From the NCBI GenBank assembly GCA_020152595.1, contig JAIGNY010003269.1:677501-741500 (forward strand): 64,000 nt of DNA. The letters are read 5' to 3'. A model generated the notes under the pieces. The model was given only the letters and a program-made list of their open reading frames with translations, was not told where the DNA came from and searched no databases. Numbering within the stretch: position 1 is the first letter of the stretch; each line of letters opens with the position of its first letter. Both the position numbers and the translations under genes were made by a program. Positions 36,641 to 47,849 of the stretch are shown in pieces. This DNA comes from Chiridota heheva. Lineage: Eukaryota; Echinodermata; Holothuroidea; Apodida; Chiridotidae.

Positions 36641-38018
36641 CTTGAGACAAAATTATCAGAAATAAGATTTAAGATAATGTAAAGCAACACATCTACACCC
36701 TATCTAACCTGTCTGTATCATACAATTATCAACATCCTCATTAAATAATAAATTTCTAGGTCATTCTTAAAGCTTGAAAACAAACAGAAATCCACTCACT
36801 CACAAATCCTACATAGTACATAGAAGATGCAACATACATTTAGTAATTATTTGACACAATTAAAGAATGCCATATACCAGAGGGCCCGACACCGAGGGCC
36901 GTGTCGGGAGGGGGATTGGCCACCAATAATTTTCAAAGCAATGATTTGAAAATTTAGGCCTAAATTTTACCTACTAGCCTGATGGGCAATTGCCAACATT
37001 AATCCTAGCTACCTAATCTCAAAATCACATAGTCATGCTCAGATACAAAAAAATCACCATACAAAATATACATTTGAAATAAAATGAAAATCAATGGGGA
37101 GGGGGTGCCCACTTGCTCCCTCCAAATTTTGCCCATGCTCAAACAATATGTGTAGGAAGCAGAGACCAGGGGTTCGTGCCCCCCACTTTTCCATCAACTG
37201 ACAAAAGCGTCCCTCTTTGAAAATGAAAAGTGCCCCTCAAGTACCATTAATGCTGTCATAATATGTTGATTATTGCAATATCGCGATATCTCTTTTTAGT
37301 TGTTACTTAAAAACAACTTCCAGCATTTTAGAAGGATTTTTTGAGGGGGCTCTCACAAGGAAAGGTTTATTTGCAGTAGATGTCTTATTCCTTCATTTGT
37401 TGTACCCTAACGTTTATTTATAGCAGCAGAATTAACACTAGGCCCTTCACTAATGGTTTGGTTTACTGTATGGAGAATCAATGGGGGGGAAAGGGGGTCG
37501 TCAAAATTTGCAGACAAATATTTATGATGGTCAAAAAAAAGACATGTGTACATCGTATATTTTTTATTTTTTCTTGTGTTCATTATCCATGCTTGTCAGT
37601 ACATTACACACTTGTGAAGAAGCATAACAGAAGGAGTAATATTAACAATGTGACATGGGTCAAGTTTTCTTGAAAAATATTGCAATATATATATATTTAT
37701 ATTTTTCTCCAACATAATCAATATATAATACAGCCAAATCATGACAGCCCTAATTACCCTTACCCTGAGTTTCTTCTGACACCCCTGGGAATAAACCACT
37801 TTCATCAATTGCATTTAGGTTATTCTCTTTCTTTTTCTTACTCATTCAATACTATAAAATTATTGATTTTCAAAATTATTGATCTTTTTCAGTTGAAATT
37901 ACAGCAAATGAACACAGTTCTAAAGATGCAGAGGATCAGACACACAATCTGCCCCCAGCAGTCATCATGCCATCATACAAAACTGGTAAAATGCAAAGAT
38001 CTTTAATGATCTCAATAC
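36641..38018. other. Intron; GC-skewed relic at 36880-37140
   Basis: The segment from GAGGGCCCGACACCGAGGGC to GGGGGTGCCCACTTGCTCCC resembles the G-rich ends of the local hAT-like MITEs but has no clear termini. The rest is ordinary AT-rich DNA. Confidence 0.4.
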
Positions 38019-38116
38019 CTCAAAGACACCATCTGCATAGGCAGGTAATTCTTGGTTCAACAATTCCTGGAGGATGTTGGACAACGTCACGATGCTGTTT
38101 TCTGCATCTGTTAAAT
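38019..38116 (-). CDS. osbpl3/6/7-like: ORP exon E: helical linker
   Basis: This 98-bp exon enters in phase 1 and leaves in phase 0, with acceptor AATCTTCAG and donor GAG|GTATTG. It encodes LTDAENSIVTLSNILQELLN, an amphipathic helix, then a short acidic tail. It fits between the PH linker and the basic linker exon. Similarity to family members is weaker here, so the assignment rests mainly on phase, splice signals and position. Confidence 0.85.
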
Positions 38117-39283
38117 CTGAAGATTAGAAGATAAAATCCTTTTAAACAACATTAAAGCACGGCAACTGAAACATGTGTGTTCATGGGGGTAATCCCTGGA
38201 GAAATGTCACCAATTAACGTCTCTGAGTTATGAAATAAGCCACACTTTCCATAGCAACGCGCTTCCTAGGTGGGGCAAACAAACCTCAAATCCACAATCA
38301 TGCAGTACCAAATCATTAACATTTAGATGTTCGCGAGGCCCTCTGCAAGCTTTGATTCATCTATGGCACTTCTCTGGATCTTTTGAGTTTTTAAGCAACT
38401 TGGATAAACAAAATTTTACAAAGCCCACAGCGAGCCCCATACGCGCAATTTTTGTTCACCAATTTGCCGTCACTCAGTCTGTGTGTGCAGAAATTTGTTT
38501 TGTACAGTAAATTGCATTGACTACATCATGAGCACGAGCCGCTAGCTAGCTGTACTGCACCAGTACTGCGTAGGATGTTTACCCCACTTAGTTATGCAGA
38601 TTTTGTTGCTAGGCAAATTTATGCAGTGATTGGTTGACTCTGATCCCCACCCACAACCCCCTTCATGGATGTGAAATACGGCCCTGAACATGAATGACTA
38701 CAATGTAGTATATTAATAAATAGTTCATTTTGTATATATTGTTGAACAATTGGGATGTAACTGCAGAACAATCATTGTAATTTCATATTAAACTCTTCAT
38801 AAACTTGTTTCAAAGAAGAATGTTCAAAGTCAAGGGATTAAGTTATTCTGTCAAGATTAAATCTATAAAATAGGTCATAACTAATTCAGAAAAATTGAAA
38901 ATTAATCTAAAATAAGAAAATCCTTATATCTAATTCTTAGGTCCTTTAATAGCAAATAACATTTTATCAAATGCAATTTTGATGTGAAATTCATCAACAA
39001 GCATTGATTCCAGGAAATCATTGGGTTAACTTCTTAACTGATAGTTTGACCCTCAAAAGTATAGCAAATGAAATCCAACATGACAATGTAATACTAATCA
39101 TGAACTTGTTCAAAGCCATTACCAAAGTTGGTTCACAAATATTTTCTTTCGGATCTTTGAAAAAAAAATAAAAAATAGCTGCATTGATAATTTGGGTTTT
39201 ACATTCACAAGTCCATAAAGGCTCATCTGCATCTTTTCAACGGTGACAGCGTGACTTGTCACATACTGAGGCAGGAAACCAAC
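38117..39283. other. Intron; less AT-rich segment at 38200-38690
   Basis: 38200-38690 has more CpG than its surroundings. It contains a weak inverted pair: GGTGGGGCAAACAAACC near 38271, complemented by GGATGTTTACCCCACTT near 38574. It may be an old DNA element or an intronic regulatory segment; I cannot decide. Confidence 0.35.
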
Positions 39284-39587
39284 CTTTAAAACACTTCTCC
39301 AAACCATGCTGATCAGGCCTCCAAGATCCAGTCATGGACACTTGCGCTGGAAGAGTTCCAGGTATTCGGAATTTGGAATGCTGCTTCCTCAAGCTCTGTC
39401 GGCGTCTCTCCAACGTCATAGCTTTGAGCGTGACATGACTCGTAGGGGTTGAGGTCATAATGGTTGTGGCTAGTGGGATGGGATCTTCAAAGGAAACTCC
39501 TGGGGATTGAACTTTGACCTGGATCCTGAAATGTTTGTGATTTTTTAGCTTTTCTCTCCATGCTTTGAATTCTTGATGACAACTGGC
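39284..39587 (-). CDS. osbpl3/6/7-like: ORP exon D: PH C-terminal helix and linker
   Basis: This 304-bp exon enters in phase 0 (acceptor TACATTCTAG) and leaves in phase 1 (donor AAAG|GTTGGT). It starts with CHQEFKAWREKLKNHKHFR, matching the C-terminal PH alpha-helix with its invariant Trp and the HR/HF tail of ORP3/6/7. After that comes a Thr/Ser/Pro-rich linker of about 80 residues with ERRRQSLRKQHSKFRIPG, a basic segment with potential phosphorylation sites. The split codon G+AT gives Asp and joins cleanly to the exon at 38019-38116. The open frame beyond the donor reads on for 14 more codons but lacks family similarity. Confidence 0.92.
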
Positions 39588-40330
39588 CTAGAATGTAAAG
39601 AGAATACTCAAATGGTGACTAAGCAATCATTACGCATGACTTAGCAGTCATGTGTATGCAATGTATCAATGCACGACAGCTTTAAGTACAACATTGTAGC
39701 ACACCTCAAGGAAGCTGCAAGTTAAAACACAGTTTGACAGTGTTAAATGTATTAACTTAGTATGTATACATATTAACGTGATTGCCATACAGTTTAGATT
39801 AATTTAAATATCTTCAATCAAAATAATTCACTTGGTTTGCATTCTGCAAGTGCCAGAGGTGTACTGAGCTGTATATTAAAAAGTTTCAAGAAGCTTTTGA
39901 TCGAAAAGAGAAAGCATAGTTTTTGCCAAGTTATGAGAGTTTTAACATACCACAGGTCTAATTTTTTAAACTTGTATTATTCATTAGAAATAGTTACGGT
40001 TGATTGAATGTTAACATCAAAGGTTATCATGCTAGAACGTTTGTTCAAATATTCTAGACTCCAGAATAATATGCCCTCATATTTTGGCAGAGTACCCCTT
40101 TAACATCAAGATGTGCCCCTTTAACATCAAGATGTATATGGCCATAGTGGAACAAGACCTTCAAGTAATCCAACCAGAATCGCTCCCATCATTAACAATG
40201 CTTGAGTTCAAGAGTATCAATTGTACATACTCCTTGTATGAAAATGATATATATACATCTTAAAAATTATTTCGTAGTTTTTGTGAATAAACAGCTTTTT
40301 AAAAATGTATAACAATCCTTTCATAAAGAC
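39588..40330. other. Intron without recognised features
   Basis: A 19-base direct duplication (CCCTTTAACATCAAGATGT) lies near 40096-40135. Nothing else was seen. Confidence 0.45.
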
Positions 40331-40456
40331 CTTAATATGGTAAAGAAACTCTTCTGTATCAATGTCCATTCTTCTGGCATTAGGATCATCTTCACGCTCT
40401 GTTGAGATGACTGCAGTTCCTACATCTATAGCACCATGAATCTTCCCTCTCTGGAG
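40331..40456 (-). CDS. osbpl3/6/7-like: ORP exon C: PH domain core
   Basis: This 126-bp exon (42 codons, phase 0/0) has acceptor GTCTCGCAG and a weak donor AAG|GTCTTT. It encodes GKIHGAIDVGTAVIS, then a polar loop (TEREDDPNAR) and IDTEEFLYHIK. The GK-HG-IDVG and IDTEE--YH-K blocks are the most recognisable signatures of the ORP3/6/7 PH domain. The loop between them looks longer and more acidic than I recall for the vertebrate members. The donor was chosen because the next exon then continues with an Ala-Ser-containing PH helix in frame. Confidence 0.94.
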
Positions 40457-41840
40457 CTGCGAGACAAACAATATATCAATCAATTACATACATCAATAAC
40501 ATCAAACAATATCAAATATCAATTAAAAAGAATGTCATTATAATATTTCAACATCACATCCACATATGGGTACAGTTGTATTGTCTCTGAAATGGCAAAT
40601 TGCACAGAAATATTAATAATTATAATTGGGAGGGGGGTGCTCACCATAGGGGCAAGGGGTGGCAATTGCTCCCTAATAATAAAAATAACTTGCGAGGTTC
40701 AAAAGGAGGGCATAACCATTAAGCGGTGATGTGCCAAATTGATCTCCAATTTGCCATAGAATCTTTTGAAGATGAAATAACTTATTCAGAAACAACCACC
40801 TGCTCAAAAAAAAATTACCATGTATGTAAAAGAGCTAGTCAAACAGAAGGAATTCATGATCAAAGTTATTTTTAATTGAAGGAAATTGAGGAAATTACTT
40901 CTTGTCCTTGTCAAAGAAGATTTGATCCTTAATATCTGTATTCTGAAAATAAACCAGGTGTATTCACACTCTTTTCATGAAAAATCAGTGATATTGAATT
41001 CAGTGATATTGATTTTGAAGCCCACAGAATACAGCTATATAAAATGTGCAGTGCATCTTTTAATGAAACTTCCTACAGGATGTGATGTAACAATAGCTGT
41101 AGCTGCTTTACAAAATATGGAAAATATCAGACTGATTGCAGACTGTACAATGTCTAAATGCTTGATATCTTACCACAGAACAAACTAGAATTTCAGCACT
41201 CAGTAGAGTGCATACCTCTGCCCCTGAGCAATTCCAACATGTCTGATATACTTTTTTGGAGTTCATTCCATAACCCCATACAACCTAGGCCCACCAAGTT
41301 TCATCCCCAAGGAATCTCTTCCTCACTTTTGATCTGTATTGACCCCTTGAATTCTGAATACTTCAGGATTATCAACCACATAATTATTTTCTTCTAAAGT
41401 CAAATCATTGTTTTTAGTTTTATTCAGACTAAGCATTCATTGTTTGAGTTTCATTCAGGCAAGATTCACATTCCACCATTTTCCATTCATGGCAGAAGCC
41501 AATTGTTTTTATTTTGTTGGATACCAGAAAAAAATTTGTTTGAAATTCCTTAGATGGCATGCATTCATTATTCAGCACATTCCATTGGAAAGTTTCAACT
41601 AAGGTCTTGACAGATCTCACCCTAAAATATCCCCAACCCTCCATTTTTGCCCTCCCTCAGTTTTAATGTCCCAAACTTGAATCACTTTATCCTTAAGCAG
41701 TAGCAAAATCACACGGCAAATTGGATCCAAATCCAGTGATCAGTTATGTTGCTGTTTATGACAAACAGACAAAAAGAGGTAAAAACCTAATCTTCGTCCA
41801 ACTTTGTTGGCAAAGGTAATAATGAGAAGTATTACTGTAC
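40457..41840. other. Intron; small G-rich relic
   Basis: 40625-40680 (GGGAGGGGGGTGCTCACC...GGCAATTGCTCCC) looks like a fragment of the local MITEs. The 100-codon plus frame at 40886 has no domain signal. Confidence 0.4.
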
Positions 41841-41894
41841 CTCTGATGGTGATTTTCCATATGTTAGCATACCCTTCTCAAGCACAAAGTATCT
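41841..41894 (-). CDS. osbpl3/6/7-like: ORP exon B: PH domain beta-strands (54-bp exon)
   Basis: This short exon of 18 codons is phase 0 on both sides, with acceptor CTTCCACTCCAG and donor GAG|GTACAG. It encodes RYFVLEKGMLTYGKSPSE, which continues KGWHK from the upstream exon into the canonical PH strand beta2-beta3 (family pattern R-F-L-KG-L-Y-K). The same split inside the PH domain is expected for this family from memory; I could not check it here. Introns of 1.4 kb and 18 kb flank it, so a gene predictor could easily miss it. Confidence 0.93.
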
Positions 41895-41940
41895 CTGGAG
41901 TGGAAGAAGAGAGAAAAAAAGATGAAATTAACTGAATTCA

Positions 41941-42697
41941 AAGAATTACTTAAGTGGTCAAGCATGTCCATCTTATATGAAAGAGGACTTCAAAAGAAAC
42001 AAAATGGTGAAGAAAGCATTGAAATATCTTATTCCGTTAAAGGATTAGTTCAGTGGTCAAGCATGTCCATCTTATATGAAAGAGGACTTTAAAAGAAACA
42101 AAATGGTGAAGAAAGCATTCAAAATTCTTATTCCGGTAAAGGATTACTTCAGTGGTCAAGCATGTCCATCTTATATGAAAGAGGACTTTAAAAGAAACAA
42201 AATGGTGAAGAAAGCATTCAAAAATTTATTCCGTTAAGGAGATATTTAAGGTTTGATATCATTTGTGTAGCAGAGACTGAAATGAGACTATTTGTGATGT
42301 CATAGCCTCAGATTTTTCAAAAGTGTTTATGTATTCTATCATATTTTGTCCAGTGATTTTGTAGCTTAAAAACCATGGAATATGTCAGAAAAGTAGTAAA
42401 ACTGAATCTATGAAGGGTATTTATAATATACCACCTGAAAAAAGTTTGAGGAAAAATAATTTAAAGTGAAAAAATTAAATATACTTTCTTTAAAATACCT
42501 AAAGATTTTGAGGAATCTGAGGCTGTGACATGACAACTAGTCTTGATTTCAGTCGTTTCTACACAAATGATACCAAACTTTAAACTTGCATATCTCCATA
42601 ACAGAATAAGATTTTTGAATGCTTTCTGTACCATTTTGTTTCTTTTTAAGTCCTCTTTCATATAAGATAAACTTGCTTGACCACTGAACTAATCCTT
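41941..42697. mobile_element. Palindromic ~760-bp TIR element with tandem left arm
   Basis: The left end AAGAATTACTTAAGTGGTCA and the complement of the right end AAGGATTAGTTCAGTGGTCA match, and inversion continues through CTTATATGAAAGAGGACTT, GAAACAAAATGGT and GAAAGCATTC. The left arm unit of about 100 bases is present three times in tandem (starts near 41945, 42041, 42140); the right arm once. The centre has no coding capacity. Partial relatives lie at 19788 and 31940. I infer a MITE family of unknown superfamily. Confidence 0.78.
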
Positions 42698-43149
42698 AAA
42701 ACTAAAACATCCAGGAGGGAAAGTATATCAGATATTTGTCACAAACTGATATATTGGCTGACCTTTAAATGTTTACATTTTGACATCATGAGTTGAAGTA
42801 AATTGGAGAGAGGATAGGGAAAGAGTGACAAACAGTGTGTGGACCTTACGTGCCTCAATGCACACATATTTAAGGTTAATAAAGGAACATATACATGGTT
42901 TGTTGTTAGATGTTCATTGAGCAAAATTTGTTCTGTCAGTTTCAGGACTGCTTTTCGTTAAAATTGTGTTTTTCAAATAATTTACCTATTTGCTTATCTA
43001 TTTAATGGTACAGTTAATCGTGTTTGGTGCGCTACATAAAATGTTTATATTTTGTTTATATCCATCTTTGTATTTTGTAGAGAAAATGCATATTAAATGC
43101 TTGATGTAATATAATGCAATGTAAACATGAGGAATTAGTTAACCATCAC
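42698..43149. other. No gene recognised
   Basis: Ordinary intron before the 28-bp array. Confidence 0.4.
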
Positions 43150-45175
43150 ACTCAGCATATAACATATTGCAGGATGACTTGCTTAGTCCTCATATTGCAG
43201 GATGACTTGCTTAGTCCTCATATTGCAGGATGACTTGCTTAGTCCTCATATTGCAGGATGACTTGCTTAGTCCTCATATTGCAGGATGACTTGCTTAGTC
43301 CTCATATTGCAAGATGACTTGCTTAGTCCTCATATTGCAGGATGACTTGCTCAGTCCTCATATTGCAGGATGACTTGCTCAGTCCTCATATTGCAGGATG
43401 ACTTGCTCAGTCCTCATATTGCAAGATGACTTGCTTAGTCCTCATATTGCAGGATGACTTGCTCAGTCCTCATATTGCAGGGTGACTTGCTTAGTCCTCA
43501 TATTGCAAGATGACTTGCTTAGTCCTCATATTGCAGGACTTGCTTAGTCCTCATATTGCAAGATGACTTGCTTAGTCCTCATATTGCAGGATGACTTGCT
43601 CAGTCCTCATATTGCAGGATGACTTGCTCAGTCCTCATATTGCAGGATGACTTGCTCAGTCCTCATATTGCAGGGTGACTTGCTCAGTCCTCATATTGCA
43701 GGATGACTTGCTCAGTCCTCATATTGCAGGACTTGCTTAGTCCTCATATTGCAGGATGACTTGCTAAGTCCTCATATTGCAGGATGACTTGCTTATTCGT
43801 CATATTGTAGGATGACTTGCTTAGTCCTCATATTGCAAGATGACTTGCTTAGTCCTCATATTGCAGGATGACTTGCTAAGTCCTCATATTGCAGGATGAC
43901 TTGCTAAGTCCTCATATTGCAGGATGACTTGCTCAGTCCTCATATTGCAGGGTGACTTGCTCAGTCCTCATATTGCAGGATGACTTGCTCAGTCCTCATA
44001 TTGCAGGACTTGCTTAGTCCTCATATTGCAGGATGACTTGCTTAGTTCTCGTATTGCAGGATGACTTGCTCAGTCCTCATATTGCAGGATGACTTGCTTA
44101 GTCCTCATATTGCAGGATGACTTGCTTAGTCCCCATATTGCAGGGTGACTTGCTTAGTTCTCGTATTGCAGGATGACTTGCTCAGTCCTCATATTGCAGG
44201 ATGACTTGCTTAGTCCTCATATTGCAAGATGACTTGCTTAGTCCTCATATTGCAGGGTGACTTGCTTAGTTCTCGTATTGCAGGATGACTTGCTAAGTCC
44301 TCATATTGCAGGATGACTTGCTCAGTCCTCATATTGCAGGGTGACTTGCTCAGTCCTCATATTGCAGGATGACTTGCTCAGTCCTCATATTGCAGGACTT
44401 GCTAAGTCCTCATATTGCAAGATGACTTGCTTAGTCCTCATATTGCAGGGTGACTTGCTCAGTCCTCATATTGCAGGATGACTTGCTAAGTCCTCATATT
44501 GCAGGATGACTTGCTTAGTCCTCATATTGCAGGATGACTTGCTTAGTTCTCATATTGCAGGATGACTTGCTTAGTTCTCATATTGCAGGATGACTTGCTC
44601 AGTCCTCATATTGCAGGACTTGCTCAGTCCTCATATTGCAGGATGACTTGCTCAGTCCTCATATTGCAGGGTGACTTGCTCAGTCCTCATATTGCAGGAT
44701 GACTTGCTCAGTCCTCATATTGCAGGACTTGCTCAGTCCTCATATTGCAGGATGACTTGCTCAGTCCTCATATTGCAGGGTGACTTGCTTAGTCCTCATA
44801 TTGCAAGATGACTTGCTTAGTCCTCATATTGCAGGATGACTTAGTCCTCTTAGTCCTCATATTGCAGGATATTGCAGGATGACTTGCTTAGTTCTCATAT
44901 TGCAGGATGACTTGCTCAGTCCTCATATTGCAGGACTTGCTCAGTCCTCATATTGCAGGATGACTTGCTCAGTCCTCATATTGCAGGGTGACTTGCTCAG
45001 TCCTCATATTGCAGGGTGACTTGCTTAGTCCTCATATTGCAAGATGACTTGCTCAGTCCTCATATTGCAGGATGACTTGCTCAGTCCTCATATTGCAGGA
45101 TGACTTGCTCAGTCCTCATATTGCAGGGACTTGCTTAGTCCTCATATTGCAGGATGACTTGCTTAGTCCTCATAT
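43150..45175. repeat. 2-kb minisatellite, 28-bp unit (with 25-bp variants)
   Basis: Roughly 70 units carry ATTGCAGGATGACTTGC and TAGTCCTCAT. Variant positions are GGATG/AGATG/GGGTG and CTTAG/CTCAG/CTAAG. A 25-bp variant lacking three bases (GCAGGACTTGC) recurs about every 100-400 bases. Since 28 is not a multiple of three, no long frame results. Confidence 0.97.
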
Positions 45176-45462
45176 AAATGGAAATATTTCATTGCACTGG
45201 CAATCTTGAGCAAGAGATACAACAGTAAAAACATACAAGATCCCACACACAATCATTCTATGGAGTAGTCCAGTGATATATATGTATGAGATGCAAACAA
45301 GCAGTCAATAAGCTATTCATGCAGGGTGAATTTTCACAATAATATCGTCTTTTAGTGGTAACTTTGCATTTCACTGGATCACTGGTATAGTATTGTTCCC
45401 ACCAAACTTTGCATTATCAAACAAGTGATACAGTCCTGAATTCTCCTTAGTCAAAATATGAA
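45176..45462. other. Unique spacer between arrays
   Basis: No feature recognised. Confidence 0.4.
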
Positions 45463-45796
45463 ACGCCAATTGGGCATTAATTAATCGCATTGGACTTTCG
45501 TCAATCGGATCGGAGTATAGTTGATCGCATCAGACTTTAGTCCATTGCATCAGACTTTGCTCAATCGCATTAGACTTTACTCAATCGCATTGAACTGTAC
45601 TCAATCGCATTAGACTTTCCTCAACCACACTTTCGCCAATTGCATCACACTTTTGCTCATCGCATTGCACTTTTGTACATCACATTGCCTTTTCCTTCAA
45701 CGCATCACAACTTTTGTCAAAATATGATCGACTTTACTCCAAAGTCTGATACGATTCAGTAAAGTCCGATGCAATTAGTTAATGCGCAATTGGCGT
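45463..45796. mobile_element. TIR-bounded tandem-repeat MITE
   Basis: The ends are inverted repeats of about 35-40 bases: ACGCCAATTGGGCATTAATT at the left and AATTGGCGT preceded by TTAGTTAATGCGC at the right. Between them are about twelve ~20-base units of the form TCAATCGCATTAGACTTTAC. A repeat array framed by terminal inversions suggests a MITE whose interior is a minisatellite. Confidence 0.75.
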
Positions 45797-45887
45797 ATGT
45801 CCATATCTAAAGCATGTTTTTAACTGTTATAGCACTGAAGAAAATTTTAATCACAATGTTGATGTTTTTGGTTGATTACAAGAACTG

Positions 45888-46750
45888 AAGTCCAGGGCTC
45901 TCTGATGACACTATACAGTGAATCTGTCCAGGGCTCTCTGATGACACTACACAGTGAATCTGTCCAGGGCTCTCTGATGACACTACACAGTGAATCTGTC
46001 CAGGGCTCTCTGATGACACTAGACAGTGAATCTGTCCAGGGCTCTCTGATGACACTACACAGTGAATCTGTCCAGGGCTCTCTGATGACACTACACAGTG
46101 AATCTGTCCAGGGCTCTCTGATGACACTATACAGTGAATCTGTCCAGGGCTCTCTAATGACACTACACAGTGAATCTGTCCAGGGCTCTCTAATGACACT
46201 ACACAGTGAATCTGTCCAGGGCTCTCTGATGACACTACACAGTGAATCTGTCCAGGGATCTCTGATGACACTATACAGTGAATCTGTCCAGGGCTCTCTG
46301 ATGACACTATACAGTGAATCTGTTCAAGGCTCTCTGATGACACTACACACTGAATCTGTCCAGGGCTCTCTGATGACATTACACAGTGAATCTGTCCAGG
46401 GCTCTCTGATGACACTATACAGTGAATCTGTCCAGGGCTCTCTGATGACACTACACAGTGAATCTGTCCAGGGCTCTCTGATGACACTACACAGTGAATC
46501 TGTCCAGGGCTCTCTGATGACACTACACAGTGAATCTGTCCAGGGCTCTCTGATGACACTCTACAGTGAATCTGTCCAGGGCTCTCTGATGACACTATAC
46601 AGTGAATCTGTTCAAGGCTCTCTGATGACACTATACAGTGAATCTGTCCAGGGCTCTCTGATGACACTACACAGTGAATATGTCCAGGGCTCTCTGTTGA
46701 CACTATACAGTGAATTTGTCCAGGGCTCTCTGATGACACTATGCAGTGAA
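45888..46750. repeat. 36-bp minisatellite, open in frames on both strands
   Basis: About 24 units contain CCAGGGCTCTCTGATGACAC and CAGTGAATCTGT. As 36 is divisible by three and the unit has no stop in one frame on each strand, there is an open 344-codon plus frame (12-residue unit SVQGSLMTLHSE) and a 287-codon minus frame. It lies wholly inside an ORP intron, with no splice or promoter evidence, and is best read as non-coding repeat. Confidence 0.95.
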
Positions 46751-46906
46751 TCTTTATTTAAAAGTTCAATCATTTTTATGCAACATTCGGAATTATTTCT
46801 ATATTTTATATTTTTAGAGTCATTTCTACCATTGTGCAAACAAAATGTTGCAGCAACAACAGTTTATAAGAACTACAGTGCTGTCTTCTGCAGGATCTAC
46901 TTTTGA

Positions 46907-47849
46907 ATATGCATATTATTTCAAAGATAAATGTTTATTTAGGTTTCATAACATTGTAACTTATGCACAAGTTATGCAAGGTTCGACAAATCTCTCTGCC
47001 AGAGAAATGCTTGCAAACCGTTAGCTGTCTGAGACAAATGTTGCTTGTCTAAGCACAGCAGAAACTGAATTACCCATAGTTTGAGGCCAATTTACAACTG
47101 AAATTTGTACTTGGCAAAATAGGCAGTGGCTCAGTTTATTCTCCACATTCCAAAGAATTCAATTTGTACTTAATTGATCCTGGAGTTCCAGCAGGGATTT
47201 GTTGAACTTGTGTACAGTAGGTTTGACCAGGTAAGTGACTCATGGAGTTTGAGCAGAGATTTGTTGAACAGTAGGTCTGACCAGGAAATGACATTTGATG
47301 TCTATTCCCTGGTTTGTCACATAACTTACATTGTACAGTAAGGTTTTTTTCTTCTCTTTCAAGTAATATGTCATTGATGCTAGCTATGATAATAATTTCA
47401 AAGGCAGGTGCATTAGAAGTAAGAAGGCAAGACATTTAAATCTTAAATAGAAGTAAATGAAAACTACTTATACAAGATCTCATCAGTTAATATATGCATT
47501 TTCTCCCATTGGAAGTGGTAATTTTAGGTAAAGTGCATCATTATAATGATCAAAACTTAAATTGTTTCTGACATACTTTGCACACAAACAAGGGAGAGAA
47601 GTGACTCAATTTTGGAAGAGATACGAGGATATGGGTTTGTGTCCCTAATGGTAGGGTCGTGGCGTGGGCATGTTTTACTGCAGGGACAAGGACATTTTGG
47701 CTCCCCCCAAAAAAGAAAATGCTCATAAGAGTAAAACGTTGAGCACATAGATCAAATTTGGCATGCACTGTTTAGATGACAGGTAAATTCATCAAACTGA
47801 TTAGTTGACGATAGTAAATTCATGATTTTCCTTTTAGGCAGCCCTGTGT
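46907..47849. other. Intron; one short duplication
   Basis: Two related blocks at about 47175-47225 and 47240-47285 share GATTTGTTGAAC and AGTAGGTYTGACCAGG. No gene recognised. Confidence 0.5.

Noticed and set aside
43150..45175. CRISPR-like array of 28-bp repeats
   Set aside because: Units are contiguous with no unique spacers, in animal DNA beside introns; a minisatellite.
45872..46906. 344-codon plus-strand protein of 12-residue repeats
   Set aside because: It follows from a 36-bp tandem array open on both strands inside an intron; kept as a repeat and a finding, not a gene.
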